This document shows positions 26,739-35,884 of a stretch of DNA of 64,000 bases, in pieces (position 1 is the stretch's first letter; each line of letters opens with the position of its first letter). This stretch comes from Heyndrickxia camelliae (GTDB lineage Bacteria; Bacillota; Bacilli; Bacillales; Bacillaceae_C). Location: the NCBI RefSeq assembly GCF_002844575.1, contig NZ_PIQO01000009.1, forward strand, positions 109,835-173,834, written 5' to 3'. Made by a program: the position numbers and the translations under genes. The notes beneath the pieces are model-generated. The model saw only the letters and a program-made list of their open reading frames with translations, was not told the origin of the DNA and made no database searches.

Positions 26739-27197
26739 ATGCAGCTTTTTTCAACATTTGAAACTAATACTTTTTTAGAAATGGCCATTTCTACGTTGGA
26801 AAAGAAAGGAATTCCAAAAGAGAATATATTTGCAGTACCTCTTGATAATAGAAAAGAAGACCGTAAGATTTTTGATTCCATGCATCGCTCAGATGGGACA
26901 ACCTTAATTGATATTGGCATGGGGCTTGCCACTGCCTTCGCTGTTATTGGTGCAAGTATCGGATTTAAATTAGCATGGGGTCCCATTTATTGGGGGTTAA
27001 TCAGTGCCTTTATTGGGTTTGTTATTGGCTTTTTTATTCGGCTTTTTTTTGAATTGGTTGTTAAGAAAAGGAAAAGAGTATTAAAAGGTAAGCATTCTGA
27101 AATCATTCTAATTGTTGATTGTGAAGAATCACAGGCAGAACTAATCGAGAATATACTTTGGAGCCATTTTGCTTTAGGCGTAGCCAAAATAAAATGA
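26739..27197 (+). CDS. Hypothetical membrane protein with two TM helices
   Basis: About 152 residues: a soluble N-terminal part (FETNTFLEMAISTLEKKGI), a glycine-rich hydrophobic pair (GMGLATAFAVIGASIGF, YWGLISAFIGFVIGFFI) and a C-terminal soluble domain ending in ENILWSHFALGVAKIK. The AAAGGTG site favours ATG 26739 over a GTG at 26730. It resembles small general-stress membrane proteins but I cannot name the family. Coupled to the preceding membrane protein gene. Confidence 0.72.
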   Translation: MQLFSTFETNTFLEMAISTLEKKGIPKENIFAVPLDNRKEDRKIFDSMHRSDGTTLIDIGMGLATAFAVIGASIGFKLAWGPIYWGLISAFIGFVIGFFIRLFFELVVKKRKRVLKGKHSEIILIVDCEESQAELIENILWSHFALGVAKIK

Positions 27198-27271
27198 TTG
27201 AAACTATATTGAGGCATGAAGTTCAGAGTCCTAACCAGGTTGAAATAGAAAGTTTTTGGTAAAGTGAACGG

Positions 27272-27305
27272 AAAAAAGGCTAGCCATAGTTGGATAGCCT
27301 TTTTC
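27272..27305. terminator. Bidirectional terminator
   Basis: AAAAAAGGCTA pairs with TAGCCTTTTT around a 12-base loop; it sits between convergent genes and can serve both. Confidence 0.8.
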
Positions 27306-27343
27306 ATATAATATACTTCTCAATCCTTGTTAAACATTCCTTA

Positions 27344-27607
27344 TTAGCGTTCACATGCGATGAAATCATGATCCCGGTCTTTGCTTTTATTTGCATCATA
27401 AAGTGCTTTTGATACAAATGGTTTATAGTGAGTCTTCCCGCCTTTGTTTTTGACAGAGGAGGAACGAGCTACTCCACCTTTGTAAACTTTGTTTAATGCG
27501 GCACAGTTTTTATACTTTTTGACAATTGTCTTTGCGGACGCTTCCTCTGACACTAAAAAGGAAAAAATGAGACCAATAGATAAAAAAATAGCAAAAACCT
27601 TTTTCAT
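27344..27607 (-). CDS. Secreted excalibur-type calcium-binding protein
   Basis: The 87-residue protein has a signal peptide (KKVFAIFLSIGLIFSFLVS, cleavage near EASAKT) and a mature excalibur domain: YKNCAALNKVYKGGVARS and a terminal DRDHDFIACER. The two cysteines form the expected disulfide and the D-x-D-x-D loop is a calcium-binding EF-hand-like motif, although the usual DG is DF here. Such domains occur in exported nucleases and spore or surface proteins. AGGGAGG lies upstream of the ATG. Confidence 0.85.
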   Translation of the reverse strand: MKKVFAIFLSIGLIFSFLVSEEASAKTIVKKYKNCAALNKVYKGGVARSSSVKNKGGKTHYKPFVSKALYDANKSKDRDHDFIACER

Positions 27608-27714
27608 ATAAATCCCTCCTTTTACTTAAATCATAAACGGATTTTAGACCGTTTTTCAAGATAAAAAGGAATTTTTTATAAAAATATTGAAAATATTACA
27701 TGGAGGTGGGTACA

Positions 27715-28260
27715 ATGGAGCATCAAGAATTAAAAATCGTGGTAGGGGCAGGAGAATATAAAAATAATCCCGGATGGATACATAAGCAGGAACAGGAACT
27801 TAATTTACTAGATGAAGAGACATGGAGCAATAGATTTAAAGAAAACACGATAACAGCCATTTTGGCGGAACATGTTTGGGAACACCTTACGTATCAAGAG
27901 GGAGTGGAAGCTGCACGAATATGTTACCGATATTTAAGATCGAATGGTTATGTACGATGTGCCGTTCCGGACGGCTTTTTTTCAAACGCAGCTTATCAAA
28001 ATATGGTGAAGGTAGGGGGGGCGGGATCAAAGGATCACCCCGCAGCTAGTCATAAAATAGTCTATGATTATCATAAGTTATCAGAACTTTTTGAGAGTGT
28101 GGGATTTAAAGTAAAGTTACTGGAGTATTTTGACGAAAATGGAATTTTTCAAGAAACCGAATGGAAAGGGGAAGAGGGCAGTATTTTTCGCTCTAAAAAA
28201 TATGATCCGCGAAATCGAGAAACTATCGCCGCTCCATCGCTCATTATCGATGATATATAG
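27715..28260 (+). CDS. Predicted SAM-dependent methyltransferase (COG4627-like)
   Basis: About 181 residues. The visible parts are ILAEHVWEHLTYQEGVEAAR, then GYVRCAVPDGFF and a KIVYDYHKLSELFESVGFKV segment, as in the compact Methyltransf_11-like proteins that lack a strong N-terminal glycine loop (here KIVVGAGEYKNNPGW). The ATG at 27715 follows GGAGGT with 7 bases; ATG 27700 overlaps that site. It is followed by a frameshifted Nudix gene and a broken methyltransferase gene in the same direction. Confidence 0.78.
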   Translation: MEHQELKIVVGAGEYKNNPGWIHKQEQELNLLDEETWSNRFKENTITAILAEHVWEHLTYQEGVEAARICYRYLRSNGYVRCAVPDGFFSNAAYQNMVKVGGAGSKDHPAASHKIVYDYHKLSELFESVGFKVKLLEYFDENGIFQETEWKGEEGSIFRSKKYDPRNRETIAAPSLIIDDI

Positions 28261-28271
28261 GAGGAATCTTT

Positions 28272-28714
28272 ATGCTAAAAAAGATTAGCGAGCTTCCAAC
28301 TGACAAAAGAATCGCTGGAGTCCATTGCGTTCCCATTACCGCTGATGGCAATATTGTCATGGCCTGGGATAAAGAAGAGCAAGTATTAACGACCATTGGT
28401 GGAAGGATAGAAGGAATAGAAACGTTGGAAGAAGCACTTGATCGTGAGTTGATGGAGGAAGTGGGCTAATCATTGGAAAAGAAAGATACCCTTTTTCAGC
28501 ATGGTACTGGGAATCAACGGATACTTATACAGTATGGTTTTTAGCAAAAGTAGATCATTTTGTGCCATATCCTTTTAAGAATGAGAAAACGGGTTATGTT
28601 ATTTTTAATTTTGAGACAGCGCGGCAGATGATAAAACAGTTAGAAGCGGATAATCGATTTCGGATTGATATTTTAACATTAGCAGAAGAATGTATGAAAC
28701 AGGTGACTCTATGA
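28272..28714 (+). pseudogene. Nudix hydrolase, frameshifted
   Basis: The first frame gives a start and a complete Nudix box (GGRIEGIETLEEALDRELMEEVG) and then stops at 28467. The expected continuation, LIIGKERYPFSAWYWESTD and on to EECMKQVTL, is intact in another frame from about 28466 to 28714. One missing base at the end of the Nudix box explains it. It could be a decayed gene or an assembly error. GGAGGAATC lies before the start. Confidence 0.78.
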
Positions 28715-29557
28715 ACCAAGAAAAAATCAATGCACAAAATCAAAGAAGCTGGGGTCAATCTGCATACCAAGCTTGGGTAAATCGATATGGAGAACCAAAG
28801 CATACGCCCAAATAAAGGATCCTGTTAAAGGAGTTTCCTATTATTAGCCTTTTATAGGAGATGTGAATGGGAAGAAAATAGAAAATTTACTCGGATCTAA
28901 AGGAAATAAGGCTGTTTCCTTTGCATTATTGGGTGCAGATGTAACAGTGGTAGATATATCACTGGACAATCAGAGATATGCGACAGAGCTTGCTGATGCT
29001 GCAGGGGTGAAAATTCACTATATTGTTTCAGATGTCTTGAAATTCCAGAAGCAGAGAAGCTCGTCGATTTTGATTTTATTCTTTTAGAATTAGGAGTATT
29101 ACATTATTTTTTTGACCTGAAACCGCTTTTTACGTTAATAAGTGATTCTTTGAAGCCTGGAGGAGTTTTTATTCTAAGGGATTATCATCCTTTTGCCTCT
29201 AAGTTTGTGAATAGGGAGGAAAACGGGAATTACTTTGATGAAACGGTGATGGAAGAGGAAGTTGCTTATAGCATTCTTCTAGATGAAAAAGAGCAATCTA
29301 CTTTAGAAAAGGTACTGATTCGTCGCTGGACATTAGGGGAAGTTGTTACTTCCATCGTTCAAGCCGGCTTGGAGATAAGAAGTTTGGAAGAAGAAAAAGG
29401 GGGGAGGTGGGCTTTTCCTGATAATGCGCCGAATGGGATAGAGAACAAGATTCCGGTCTTTTTACCATCATTGCAAGGATGCCTTCTTAAAATAAAGCCT
29501 GTCCTAAAAATGACAGAATTTCGAACGTTCTTCAATGCTATATGTATCAAAAATTAG
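28711..29557 (+). pseudogene. SAM-dependent methyltransferase with several lesions
   Basis: Pieces of one enzyme lie in order in different frames. 28711-28815 codes NQRSWGQSAYQAWVNRYG and then TAA; 28863-29040 codes NLLGSKGNKAVSFALLGADV and DVTVVDISLDNQRYA (motifs I and II); the frame shifts at about 29040, and from there to 29557 the products FDFILLELGVLHYFFDLKP and GGVFILRDYHPFASKF follow. At least one stop and two frame changes separate them. The order matches a full-length class I methyltransferase. Overlaps the Nudix pseudogene by ATGA. Confidence 0.8.
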
Positions 29558-29600
29558 GAAATGATAAAATAAGGTAACACTAATGAATCGAGGAAAAATG

Positions 29601-29822
29601 ATGAAAGAATGCCTTAGGATCCTAATAGGTATTATTGCTTTCGTATTATTTCTAATACCCGCAACCCGTTTATATAAATTTAATAAAGAATTGAATGAAG
29701 CAAAGAAGGAAGAGGTGTTATCAGAGCAGCTCGTCGAGCATTGGTATAAAAATTTTTATACCATTATTGCTTTTATCGTGGTTGGTATGATCTTAGCATT
29801 GTTGTTTAGCTTCTTGTCATAA
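29601..29822 (+). CDS. Small two-helix membrane protein
   Basis: About 73 residues: an N-terminal helix (LRILIGIIAFVLFLIPATRL), a charged coil (NKELNEAKKEEVLSEQLVEH) and a C-terminal helix (FYTIIAFIVVGMILALLFSF). ATG 29601 (third of three close ATGs) best fits the GAGG site at 29590. No family was recognised. A strong terminator follows at 29828. Confidence 0.65.
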   Translation: MKECLRILIGIIAFVLFLIPATRLYKFNKELNEAKKEEVLSEQLVEHWYKNFYTIIAFIVVGMILALLFSFLS

Positions 29823-29827
29823 ATCAG

Positions 29828-29863
29828 AAAGTACTTTCCCCGCTGTTGGAAAAGTACTTTTTT
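29828..29863 (+). terminator. Intrinsic terminator
   Basis: AAAGTACTTTCC pairs with GGAAAAGTACTTT (one bulge), followed by a T run. Confidence 0.8.
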
Positions 29864-30063
29864 CTTATGCAAAATTTTACCGAAAGCCCAGTTTTTCTGT
29901 ATAACACGGAAAACGTGGAGGTTGAAGTAGTCAATTGGATATGGGACTCGATAATGATGAGATAGTGAATGTTACTTTGAAAATAACAGGCTGGTGTAAT
30001 AAAAGTGCAGGTATTGTCCTCGAGCCTCGGAAATCGGCATGAATGGGAAACAATGTTGCCGAG

Positions 30064-30885
30064 AATATGCCCAAACTTAGGGGAAAAGGTAGAAGAAAGG
30101 TAACAATCCAGTGAGGAAAGAGCCCAAACTAAGGAAAAAAAGCAGAAGAAAGGTAACAATCAAGCGAGGAAAGAGCCCAAACTTAGGGGAAAAGCAGAAG
30201 AAAGGTAACAATCCAGTGAGGAATATGCCCGAACTAAGGAAAAAAGCAGAAGAAAGGTAACAATCCAGCGAGGAAAGAGCCCAAACTGAGGGAAAAAGCA
30301 GAAGAAAGGTAACAATCCAGTGAGGAAAGAGCCCGAACTAAGGAAAAAAGCAGAAGAAAGGTAACAATCAAGCGAGGAAAGTGCCCAAACTTAGGAAAAA
30401 GGCAGAAGAAAGGTAACAATCAAGCGAGGAAAGAGCCCGAACTTAGGAAAAAGGCAGAAGAAAGGTAACAATCAAGCGGGGAAAGTGCCCAAACTGAGGA
30501 AAAAAGCAGAAGTAAGGTAACAATCAAGCGGGGAAAGAGCCCGAACTTAGGAAAAAGGCAGGAGAAAGGTAACGATCAAGCGGAGAATGTACTCAAACTA
30601 AGGAACAAAGCAGAAGAAAGGTAACAATCAAGCGAGGAAAGTGCCCAAACTTAGGAAAAAGGCAGAAGAAAGGTAACAATCAAGCGAGGAAAGAGCCCGA
30701 ACTTAGGAAAAAGGCAGAAGAAAGGTAACAATCAAGCGGGGAAAGTGCCCAAACTGAGGGACAAAGCAGAAGAAAGGTAACAATCCAGCGAGGAAAGAGC
30801 CCGAACTAAGGAAAAAAGCAGAAGAAAGGTAACAATCGTAGCCCAAACTTCGAAGGAAGGCAAACGAACGGTAACGATATGCTCA
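30064..30885. repeat. 52-bp minisatellite, about 16 copies
   Basis: A unit containing GCCC(A/G)AACT, AGG-A-rich-GCAGAAG, then AAAGGTAACAATC(A/C)AG(C/T)G is repeated head to tail about 16 times with a 52-base step (53 where an extra A occurs). Copies differ at a few fixed sites (AGAGCCC/GTGCCC, CAAGCG/CCAGTG). The period is not a multiple of 3 and no long frame runs through it, so it is not coding. A degenerate copy lies at each end. It separates a small membrane gene from DUF1697. Confidence 0.95.
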
Positions 30886-31063
30886 GGATGATTAACAATT
30901 TTTCACAATAATAGAGGATATAATTCATTAACTCCATTCGTATCAGAATCAGAATCAGATATTAGGCCCAAACTTTTTTACAAAAAATTGGGTAAGCTTT
31001 TTTGAAGGTGATTAGGTAATATATGAAGAATTTTTAATCTAGGAAGGTGGTAATTTATCGATC

Positions 31064-31612
31064 ATGACCATTTATATTGCGCTTTTTAGAGGCATTAATG
31101 TTGGTGGCCATAATATTATAAAAATGGCAGAACTAAGAAATCTATTTCATACAATGAAGCTTACAAATGTAAGGACGTATATTCAGAGCGGCAATGTAGT
31201 GTTTGAATCGGAAGAAGAGGAAGGAACTTTGCAAGGTCGATTGGAACATGAAGTGGAAAAAACATTTGGCTTTCCTGTTTCGATTATCCTTAGAACATCT
31301 GGACAATTGGAAAAGTTGATTCAGCAATGCCCGTTTCCAGTGGAGCATTTGCAAGAGGGAGAAAGTGTTCATGTTGCGTATTTAGAGGAAGAACCTACTC
31401 AAGAAGCGATTATACGTTTAAGAGAATTTGAAAGTGATGAAGAGCAGTTTCGGTTAATAGGTAAAGATGTCTACTTATTTTTTCGTAAAAGTATTCGCGA
31501 TTCTAAGCTTGCGAACCAGCTTAAAACGCTTGGGGTGAACACAACTGTTCGAAATTGGAGAACAACTTTTAAGCTTAATGCCATGGCAAAAGAGATAAAG
31601 AAAGGAAGATGA
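31064..31612 (+). CDS. DUF1697 family protein
   Basis: The 182-residue protein matches DUF1697: IYIALFRGINVGGHNIIKMA at the start, then LRNLFHTMKLTNVRTYIQSG, NVVFESEEEE, and C-terminal DVYLFFRKSIRDSKLANQ and NWRTTFKLNAMA. The family has a small alpha/beta fold of unknown function. The stop overlaps the next gene, giving ATGA coupling with the DinB protein. The GGAAGGTGG site is somewhat far from the ATG. Confidence 0.9.
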   Translation: MTIYIALFRGINVGGHNIIKMAELRNLFHTMKLTNVRTYIQSGNVVFESEEEEGTLQGRLEHEVEKTFGFPVSIILRTSGQLEKLIQQCPFPVEHLQEGESVHVAYLEEEPTQEAIIRLREFESDEEQFRLIGKDVYLFFRKSIRDSKLANQLKTLGVNTTVRNWRTTFKLNAMAKEIKKGR

Positions 31613-31614
31613 AA

Positions 31615-32127
31615 ATGAAAAAAAGACCAGAAACGAATGAGTATAATCCTTACTACTTGACATACATAAACCTTGTTGGAGAAGGAGACATTGTAGATAT
31701 TTTAAGCCAACAAATAAAGGAGACAGTGGAACAACTGAAAGGGTTAACAGAAGAACAAGCTCATTTTCGATATGCCCCTGACAAATGGACGATAAAAGAA
31801 GTAATCGGCCATATTGCAGATACGGAAAGAATAATGTCTTACCGTCTTCTAAGCTTTGCAAGAGGTGAAAAAATGACATTGCCTGGGTTTAATGAAGCAG
31901 ATTATGTACATTATGCCGCTTTCAATCATTTGGCAATCGAGGAACTGCTTGAAAATCTGAAAGCGGTTCGCTACTCTACCATTCATTTACTCAATGGCTT
32001 AGAGGAAGAGGCTTGGCTGCGAAGAGGAAATGCAAATGGTTCCGATGCAACTGTCCGAGCTATTGCATATATTATTGCCGGACATGAACTACATCACCGC
32101 AATATCATCCAACAACGCTACCTGTAA
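31615..32127 (+). CDS. DinB-family metalloprotein
   Basis: About 170 residues with the DinB four-helix fold. Metal-binding histidines are at GHIADTER (helix 2) and HELHHRNII (helix 4). FRYAPDKWTIKEVIGH is a typical DinB start. ATG 31615 is favoured over 31609 for spacing to AAAGGAAG. Possible roles include thiol-dependent transfer or hydrolysis, but no substrate is known. Its stop codon (32125-32127) is immediately followed by a REP element. Confidence 0.87.
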   Translation: MKKRPETNEYNPYYLTYINLVGEGDIVDILSQQIKETVEQLKGLTEEQAHFRYAPDKWTIKEVIGHIADTERIMSYRLLSFARGEKMTLPGFNEADYVHYAAFNHLAIEELLENLKAVRYSTIHLLNGLEEEAWLRRGNANGSDATVRAIAYIIAGHELHHRNIIQQRYL

Positions 32128-32187
32128 TGGTGCCTGGCACCACTCGTGGACATTTTGCATTTTTGTACGCCTCCCGTGGACACTTTA
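32128..32187 (+). repeat. REP-type element, T-core subtype, directly after a stop codon
   Basis: TGGTGCCTGGCACCA starts at the base after the DinB TAA. It continues CTCGTGGACATTTTGCATTTTTGTACGC and a final CCGTGGACACTTT. The centre base is T, and the middle differs from the A-core subtype; it matches the reverse-orientation copy at 50149. Confidence 0.85.
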
Positions 32188-32267
32188 CCTTTACTTTTTA
32201 ATTGGTTGGCATGGACGAGCTTTTATGCCTAAAATAGAGAGGAAAAAAAGGCAGTGCAGAGAGGTAG

Positions 32268-33026
32268 ATGGAATTGGAAAATAATATAGTTAAAAAAGAC
32301 ATACGTTTAGTTGCTTTGGATATGGATGGCACGCTTCTGAATGAAGATCAGGAAATTTCGCAAGCAAATAGAGAGGCAATTACAAAGGCAAGAGAAAATG
32401 GAATACATGTTGTATTAAGTACAGGGCGGCCGTTTATTCATGTAGAGGATTATGCGCGTTCACTTGAATTGAATTCCTTTATAATAACGGTGAATGGCGG
32501 TGAAATTTGGGATTCAAACGGAAATTTACTGGAAAGAAACTTACTTACCGTTGAGGAAATCAAAATGATGTGGAATTTGAAAAATCTCCATCAAACGAAT
32601 TTCTGGGCACTTACAGTAGATAAGGTATTCCGAGAAGATTTTCCTGAGGAAACGGCATTAAACCAACATCAATGGCTCAAATTTGGATTTGATGTAGACG
32701 ATGATGATGTTCGCAATACGATTATCGAGGAGCTGAATAAACGTAAGCTCCAGGTTACCAATTCCAGTCCAACTAATCTTGAAGTAAATCCTTATGGCAT
32801 TAGCAAGGCAAATGCTCTGGAAAAGGTGTGCAAGCGTATCGGCATCACAATGGATAATGTAATGGCGGTAGGCGATAGTCTCAATGATATTGCCATGATT
32901 GAAGGCGCCGGGTTAGGTGTAGCCATGGGCAATGCCCAAGAAACTGTGAAGAAGGCGGCTGATTGGGTAACAAGCACGAATAATGAAGATGGCGTTGCGA
33001 AAGCAATTGTGCAGTGGGTTTTGTAA
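32268..33026 (+). CDS. Cof-type HAD-IIB hydrolase
   Basis: The 252-residue protein has motif I ALDMDGTLLNEDQ (residues 16-28), motif II VLSTGRP, motif III lysine in PYGISKANALEKV, and motif IV GDSLNDIAMIEGAG followed by VAMGNAQETVKKAADWVT. The cap is the C2B type. Members are sugar-phosphate or nucleotide phosphatases. The ribosome site GAGAGGTAG is adjacent to the ATG. It precedes the iminopeptidase-like gene by 43 bases. Confidence 0.9.
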   Translation: MELENNIVKKDIRLVALDMDGTLLNEDQEISQANREAITKARENGIHVVLSTGRPFIHVEDYARSLELNSFIITVNGGEIWDSNGNLLERNLLTVEEIKMMWNLKNLHQTNFWALTVDKVFREDFPEETALNQHQWLKFGFDVDDDDVRNTIIEELNKRKLQVTNSSPTNLEVNPYGISKANALEKVCKRIGITMDNVMAVGDSLNDIAMIEGAGLGVAMGNAQETVKKAADWVTSTNNEDGVAKAIVQWVL

Positions 33027-33069
33027 AAATAACGCAACGATTCTTTAATAAAGGAAGGGATGAGGGAGA

Positions 33070-33930
33070 ATGAAAGACGGTTATGTTTCGGTTACGGGTG
33101 GAAGAGTCTATTATAAAAAAGTTGGGGATGGCAATAAAACACCAGTGATCGTTTTACATGGAGGACCAGGAGGGACCCATGTTCCATTTTTTAATTTAGA
33201 AAAGCTGGGAAATGATCGTCCAGTAATTTTTTACGATCAGCTTGGTTCGGGTAGGTCTGACAAACCAGATGATTTATCTTTATGGCATGTAAGTCGCTTT
33301 GTGGAGGAACTTGGCCAAATAAGAGAAGCCCTTGGCCTTTCGCAACTACATATTTTAGGACATTCTTGGGGAACCATGCTCGCAGCAAGCTACTTATTAA
33401 CAAAGCCAGAAGGGGTAAAAAGTGTTATTTTTTCAAGTCCTTGTTTAAGTGCACCACAATGGGAGCGGGATCAAGAGGTTCATTTAAAGCAGCTTCCTCA
33501 GGATGTTCAGGATATCTTAGCGAAGCATGAGCGTGAAGGTACAACCGATTCGGAAGAATATAAAACGGCGATGAAGGAATTTAATAAACGTTTTGTCTAT
33601 CGTCTTGAATCGAAGCCAAAAGAAACGGAAACCGAGTACGCGAAGTCGAATCCAGTAGTCTATAACACGATGTGGGGGCCTTCCGAGTTTTGCACAACGG
33701 GTAATCTAAAAAGCTTCGATGTAACCAAGCGCTTAAAGGAAATACAGATTCCGGCGTTATTTACATGTGGACGCTACGATGAGGCAGCTCCAAGCACTGT
33801 AGAAGAACAAAGTCGCAAACTTCCGGGAGCAAAATTCCATGTATATGAAAACAGTGCACACTTAGCATATCTAGAAGAACCAGAGGAATATCTTCGCGTA
33901 GTTAGCGAATTTTTAGCAAGTGCAGATTGA
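33070..33930 (+). CDS. Proline iminopeptidase-family alpha/beta hydrolase
   Basis: The 286-residue protein has HGGPGGTHVPF, YDQLGSGRSD, the nucleophile elbow LGHSWGTML, the acid in TCGRYDEAAPS and the histidine in YENSAHLAYLEEPEEYL. The arrangement and length match S33 proline iminopeptidases and related L-amino acid amidases. It would release N-terminal proline or hydrolyse an amide in the cytoplasm. It is closed by a hairpin terminator at 33966. Confidence 0.9.
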   Translation: MKDGYVSVTGGRVYYKKVGDGNKTPVIVLHGGPGGTHVPFFNLEKLGNDRPVIFYDQLGSGRSDKPDDLSLWHVSRFVEELGQIREALGLSQLHILGHSWGTMLAASYLLTKPEGVKSVIFSSPCLSAPQWERDQEVHLKQLPQDVQDILAKHEREGTTDSEEYKTAMKEFNKRFVYRLESKPKETETEYAKSNPVVYNTMWGPSEFCTTGNLKSFDVTKRLKEIQIPALFTCGRYDEAAPSTVEEQSRKLPGAKFHVYENSAHLAYLEEPEEYLRVVSEFLASAD

Positions 33931-33965
33931 TGCGATGGTTTAACACATTTAAGTAACCAGACACG

Positions 33966-34010
33966 CCATGATTGGACACAAAGTTCATCATGGTTTGCTT
34001 GGTTTTTTTT
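33966..34010 (+). terminator. Intrinsic terminator
   Basis: CCATGAT and ATCATGG arms with a 14-base loop, then TTTGCTTGG and eight T. Confidence 0.65.
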
Positions 34011-34081
34011 ATAGGTATAAAAATCACAGATATATCCAACTTAATAAGGAAGTAGATTAAATTCTCTTTGAGTGGGTGGTT

Positions 34082-34546
34082 ATGAAACTTTCTTTTTTTA
34101 TAGATGTTGCTATGGTTATTCTGATATCATTTTGCCTGTTGAAAAAGAATCATAATAGGTTTGAGAATCTGTTTATGTTGATGGCAGCAGAATTTGTATT
34201 GTTATGTTACTATGCTATTCTGTATATCAACTTAGACCTATGGACGATTTCAAAAGGTACCGAGAGATTTATCATTTTTCGAATATATGAAGTATTTTTT
34301 ATTCCTTTGTTATTTTTGCTATATTTCAATTTACTTCCATTGCTGAAGAAACTTTTCTCGCAATTTGGATTTACCGTTCTATTTATAGGAATTCTCTTGT
34401 CCGTGGAATTGTGGATGGTAGAGTGGAAGGTGATTATATATAAGAATTGGCATGCATGGCAGTCTGTGATTACATCCTTATTTTTAATTATTCTACTTCG
34501 TGCCTTATTAAAAGGATATCAGTTATTGGGAGAAAAGTTCCGGTAG
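34082..34546 (+). CDS. Membrane protein related to CBO0543-type family
   Basis: About 154 residues, mostly hydrophobic, with four or five helices (LSFFIDVAMVILISFCLLK, FLLYFNLLPLLKKLF, FTVLFIGILLSVELWMV, SVITSLFLIILLRALLKGY). The W-K-V-I-I-Y-K-N-W-H-A-W turn recalls its neighbour's FNYNGWHLAYS motif. The ATG at 34082 or a GTG six bases upstream could start it. It and the next gene are a probable two-gene unit of integral membrane proteins with no known function. Confidence 0.65.
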   Translation: MKLSFFIDVAMVILISFCLLKKNHNRFENLFMLMAAEFVLLCYYAILYINLDLWTISKGTERFIIFRIYEVFFIPLLFLLYFNLLPLLKKLFSQFGFTVLFIGILLSVELWMVEWKVIIYKNWHAWQSVITSLFLIILLRALLKGYQLLGEKFR

Positions 34547-34586
34547 ACCTGTAGATGTATAATTAATAAAAAAGGAGAGAGGAAAG

Positions 34587-35075
34587 TTGCCACTTCCACA
34601 TAAATTTGATGAAAATGAATGGTTTGTAATAATCGGTATTATTATTTCGTATACGATCTTCTTTCTCTTGCCAAAAAGGTTTCCTATCAACATAACGATT
34701 CTCTTAATGATGTTTGGATCTGTGGTTGCAAGATTTTCTGATCATCTATTGGCTGGTCCAGGAGTCGACCTATATAATTTAATGGATACTCCTAACTTTG
34801 AATTATTTGATCTTATTTTATATCTTTTTTACGCCCCTTTTTCTTATTTCTTCGTATACTTTTTTGAAAAGTTTGGTATCAAGGGCTTTGGAACATTATT
34901 TTACATCATTGGCTGCACATTGGGCGGAACCATGGTTGAATGGCTAACAAAGCAATTTCATGTCTTTAACTATAACGGGTGGCACCTAGCATACTCCTTC
35001 ACCGTCTACCTCATCATCCAAACCCTAACCCTGTTTCTATACAAATGGTGCCAGGCACCACCCGTGGACAATTAG
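34587..35075 (+). CDS. CBO0543-family membrane protein with repeat-derived C-terminus
   Basis: The 162-residue protein starts at a TTG with AAGGAGAGAGG upstream. It has about five membrane helices and ends GCTLGGTMVEWLTKQFHVFN and NGWHLAYSFTVYLIIQTLT, the signature end of this small Bacillus/Clostridium family. The last residues, WCQAPPVDN and the stop, are encoded by the REP element at 35046, so the native end is lost or altered. Function unknown. Confidence 0.75.
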   Translation: MPLPHKFDENEWFVIIGIIISYTIFFLLPKRFPINITILLMMFGSVVARFSDHLLAGPGVDLYNLMDTPNFELFDLILYLFYAPFSYFFVYFFEKFGIKGFGTLFYIIGCTLGGTMVEWLTKQFHVFNYNGWHLAYSFTVYLIIQTLTLFLYKWCQAPPVDN

Positions 35076-35103
35076 GGATTTTGTCCTTGTGGGGTGGACA
35101 GTT
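35046..35103 (+). repeat. REP-type element upstream of RAYT, plus orientation
   Basis: TGGTGCCAGGCACCA, then CCCGTGGACAATTAGGG, a second stem GGACAA...TTGTCC, and GGGGTGGACAG. It makes up the 3' end of the preceding gene and lies 164 bases before the RAYT start. A reverse-orientation partner lies at 36455-36511. Confidence 0.88.
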
Positions 35104-35266
35104 TGGCTGTATGGAACTGAGTGTAGATTTGCAGATAACTAAAAGTATTAAAAAATAGAAGGATTTTTGTAGGATTAGTCGAATTGTGTTAAGAAAGCTG
35201 TATACAAACATCTTTTTGTTCTCGCTTTCTCATCTACCAGAAAAAATTAAATAGGAGTGATTTTTA

Positions 35267-35884
35267 TTGGTCCGCAAACGACGTTTCTGGGCTCCAGGGG
35301 CCAAGTATCATATTACGAGTAGAGGAATTCGGAAAATGGACCTCTTTCTGGACGACCACGACCGCTTGAAATACCTTGATTTTTTAACAAAAGTTAAACA
35401 ACAATACCCTTTTCAACTATACGCATATTGCCTCATGACCAATCATATTCACCTTCAATTAAAAACCATCCAGCATTCCCCAAGTGAAATAATGAATTAT
35501 TTGCATTCCCAATATGCTAAATACTTTAATAATCGGTATAATTATACGGGTCATGTCTTTGAAAGCAGGTATGGAGCAGAGCTTATTGATACTCCCGAAT
35601 ATGAACTGGAAGTAAATAAATATATTCACTTAAACCCACTCAGAGCCAATATCGTTAAGCATCCAGAGGATTATCCATGGAGCAGTTACCGCACGTATCT
35701 CTTCAGTGAAAAAAATCCACTGATCACAACCGAACAGATCTTTTCCTACTTTCATTCTCCACTTGATGAAAACTATCAATGCTATCTAAACACCAATTAT
35801 TCTAAACTAACATTCTTTCCAAATGGTAAGTTAAATACTGCTATTACAGATGCAGAACCTCCATATTCGTCAACTAACGGTTAG
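35267..35884 (+). CDS. REP-associated tyrosine transposase (RAYT, Y1/HUH family)
   Basis: The 205-residue protein starts at TTG after TAGGAGTG. It has YHITSRGIRKMDLF, DRLKYLDFL, the HUH metal-binding segment LMTNHIHLQLKT (about 60-71) and FESRYGAELIDTPEYELEVNKYIHLNPLRAN, which contains the catalytic tyrosine (KYIHLNP). This is the Y1_Tnp single-stranded DNA transposase fold. Unlike IS200/IS605 members it has the longer RAYT end and is not bounded by an obvious IS. REP elements in opposite orientation lie on both sides. It probably nicks or moves the REP hairpins in this genome. Confidence 0.9.
   Translation: MVRKRRFWAPGAKYHITSRGIRKMDLFLDDHDRLKYLDFLTKVKQQYPFQLYAYCLMTNHIHLQLKTIQHSPSEIMNYLHSQYAKYFNNRYNYTGHVFESRYGAELIDTPEYELEVNKYIHLNPLRANIVKHPEDYPWSSYRTYLFSEKNPLITTEQIFSYFHSPLDENYQCYLNTNYSKLTFFPNGKLNTAITDAEPPYSSTNG

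Noticed and set aside
30064..30885. CRISPR array in the 52-bp repeat region
   Set aside because: The whole unit is conserved, with no unique spacers, and no cas genes are present.
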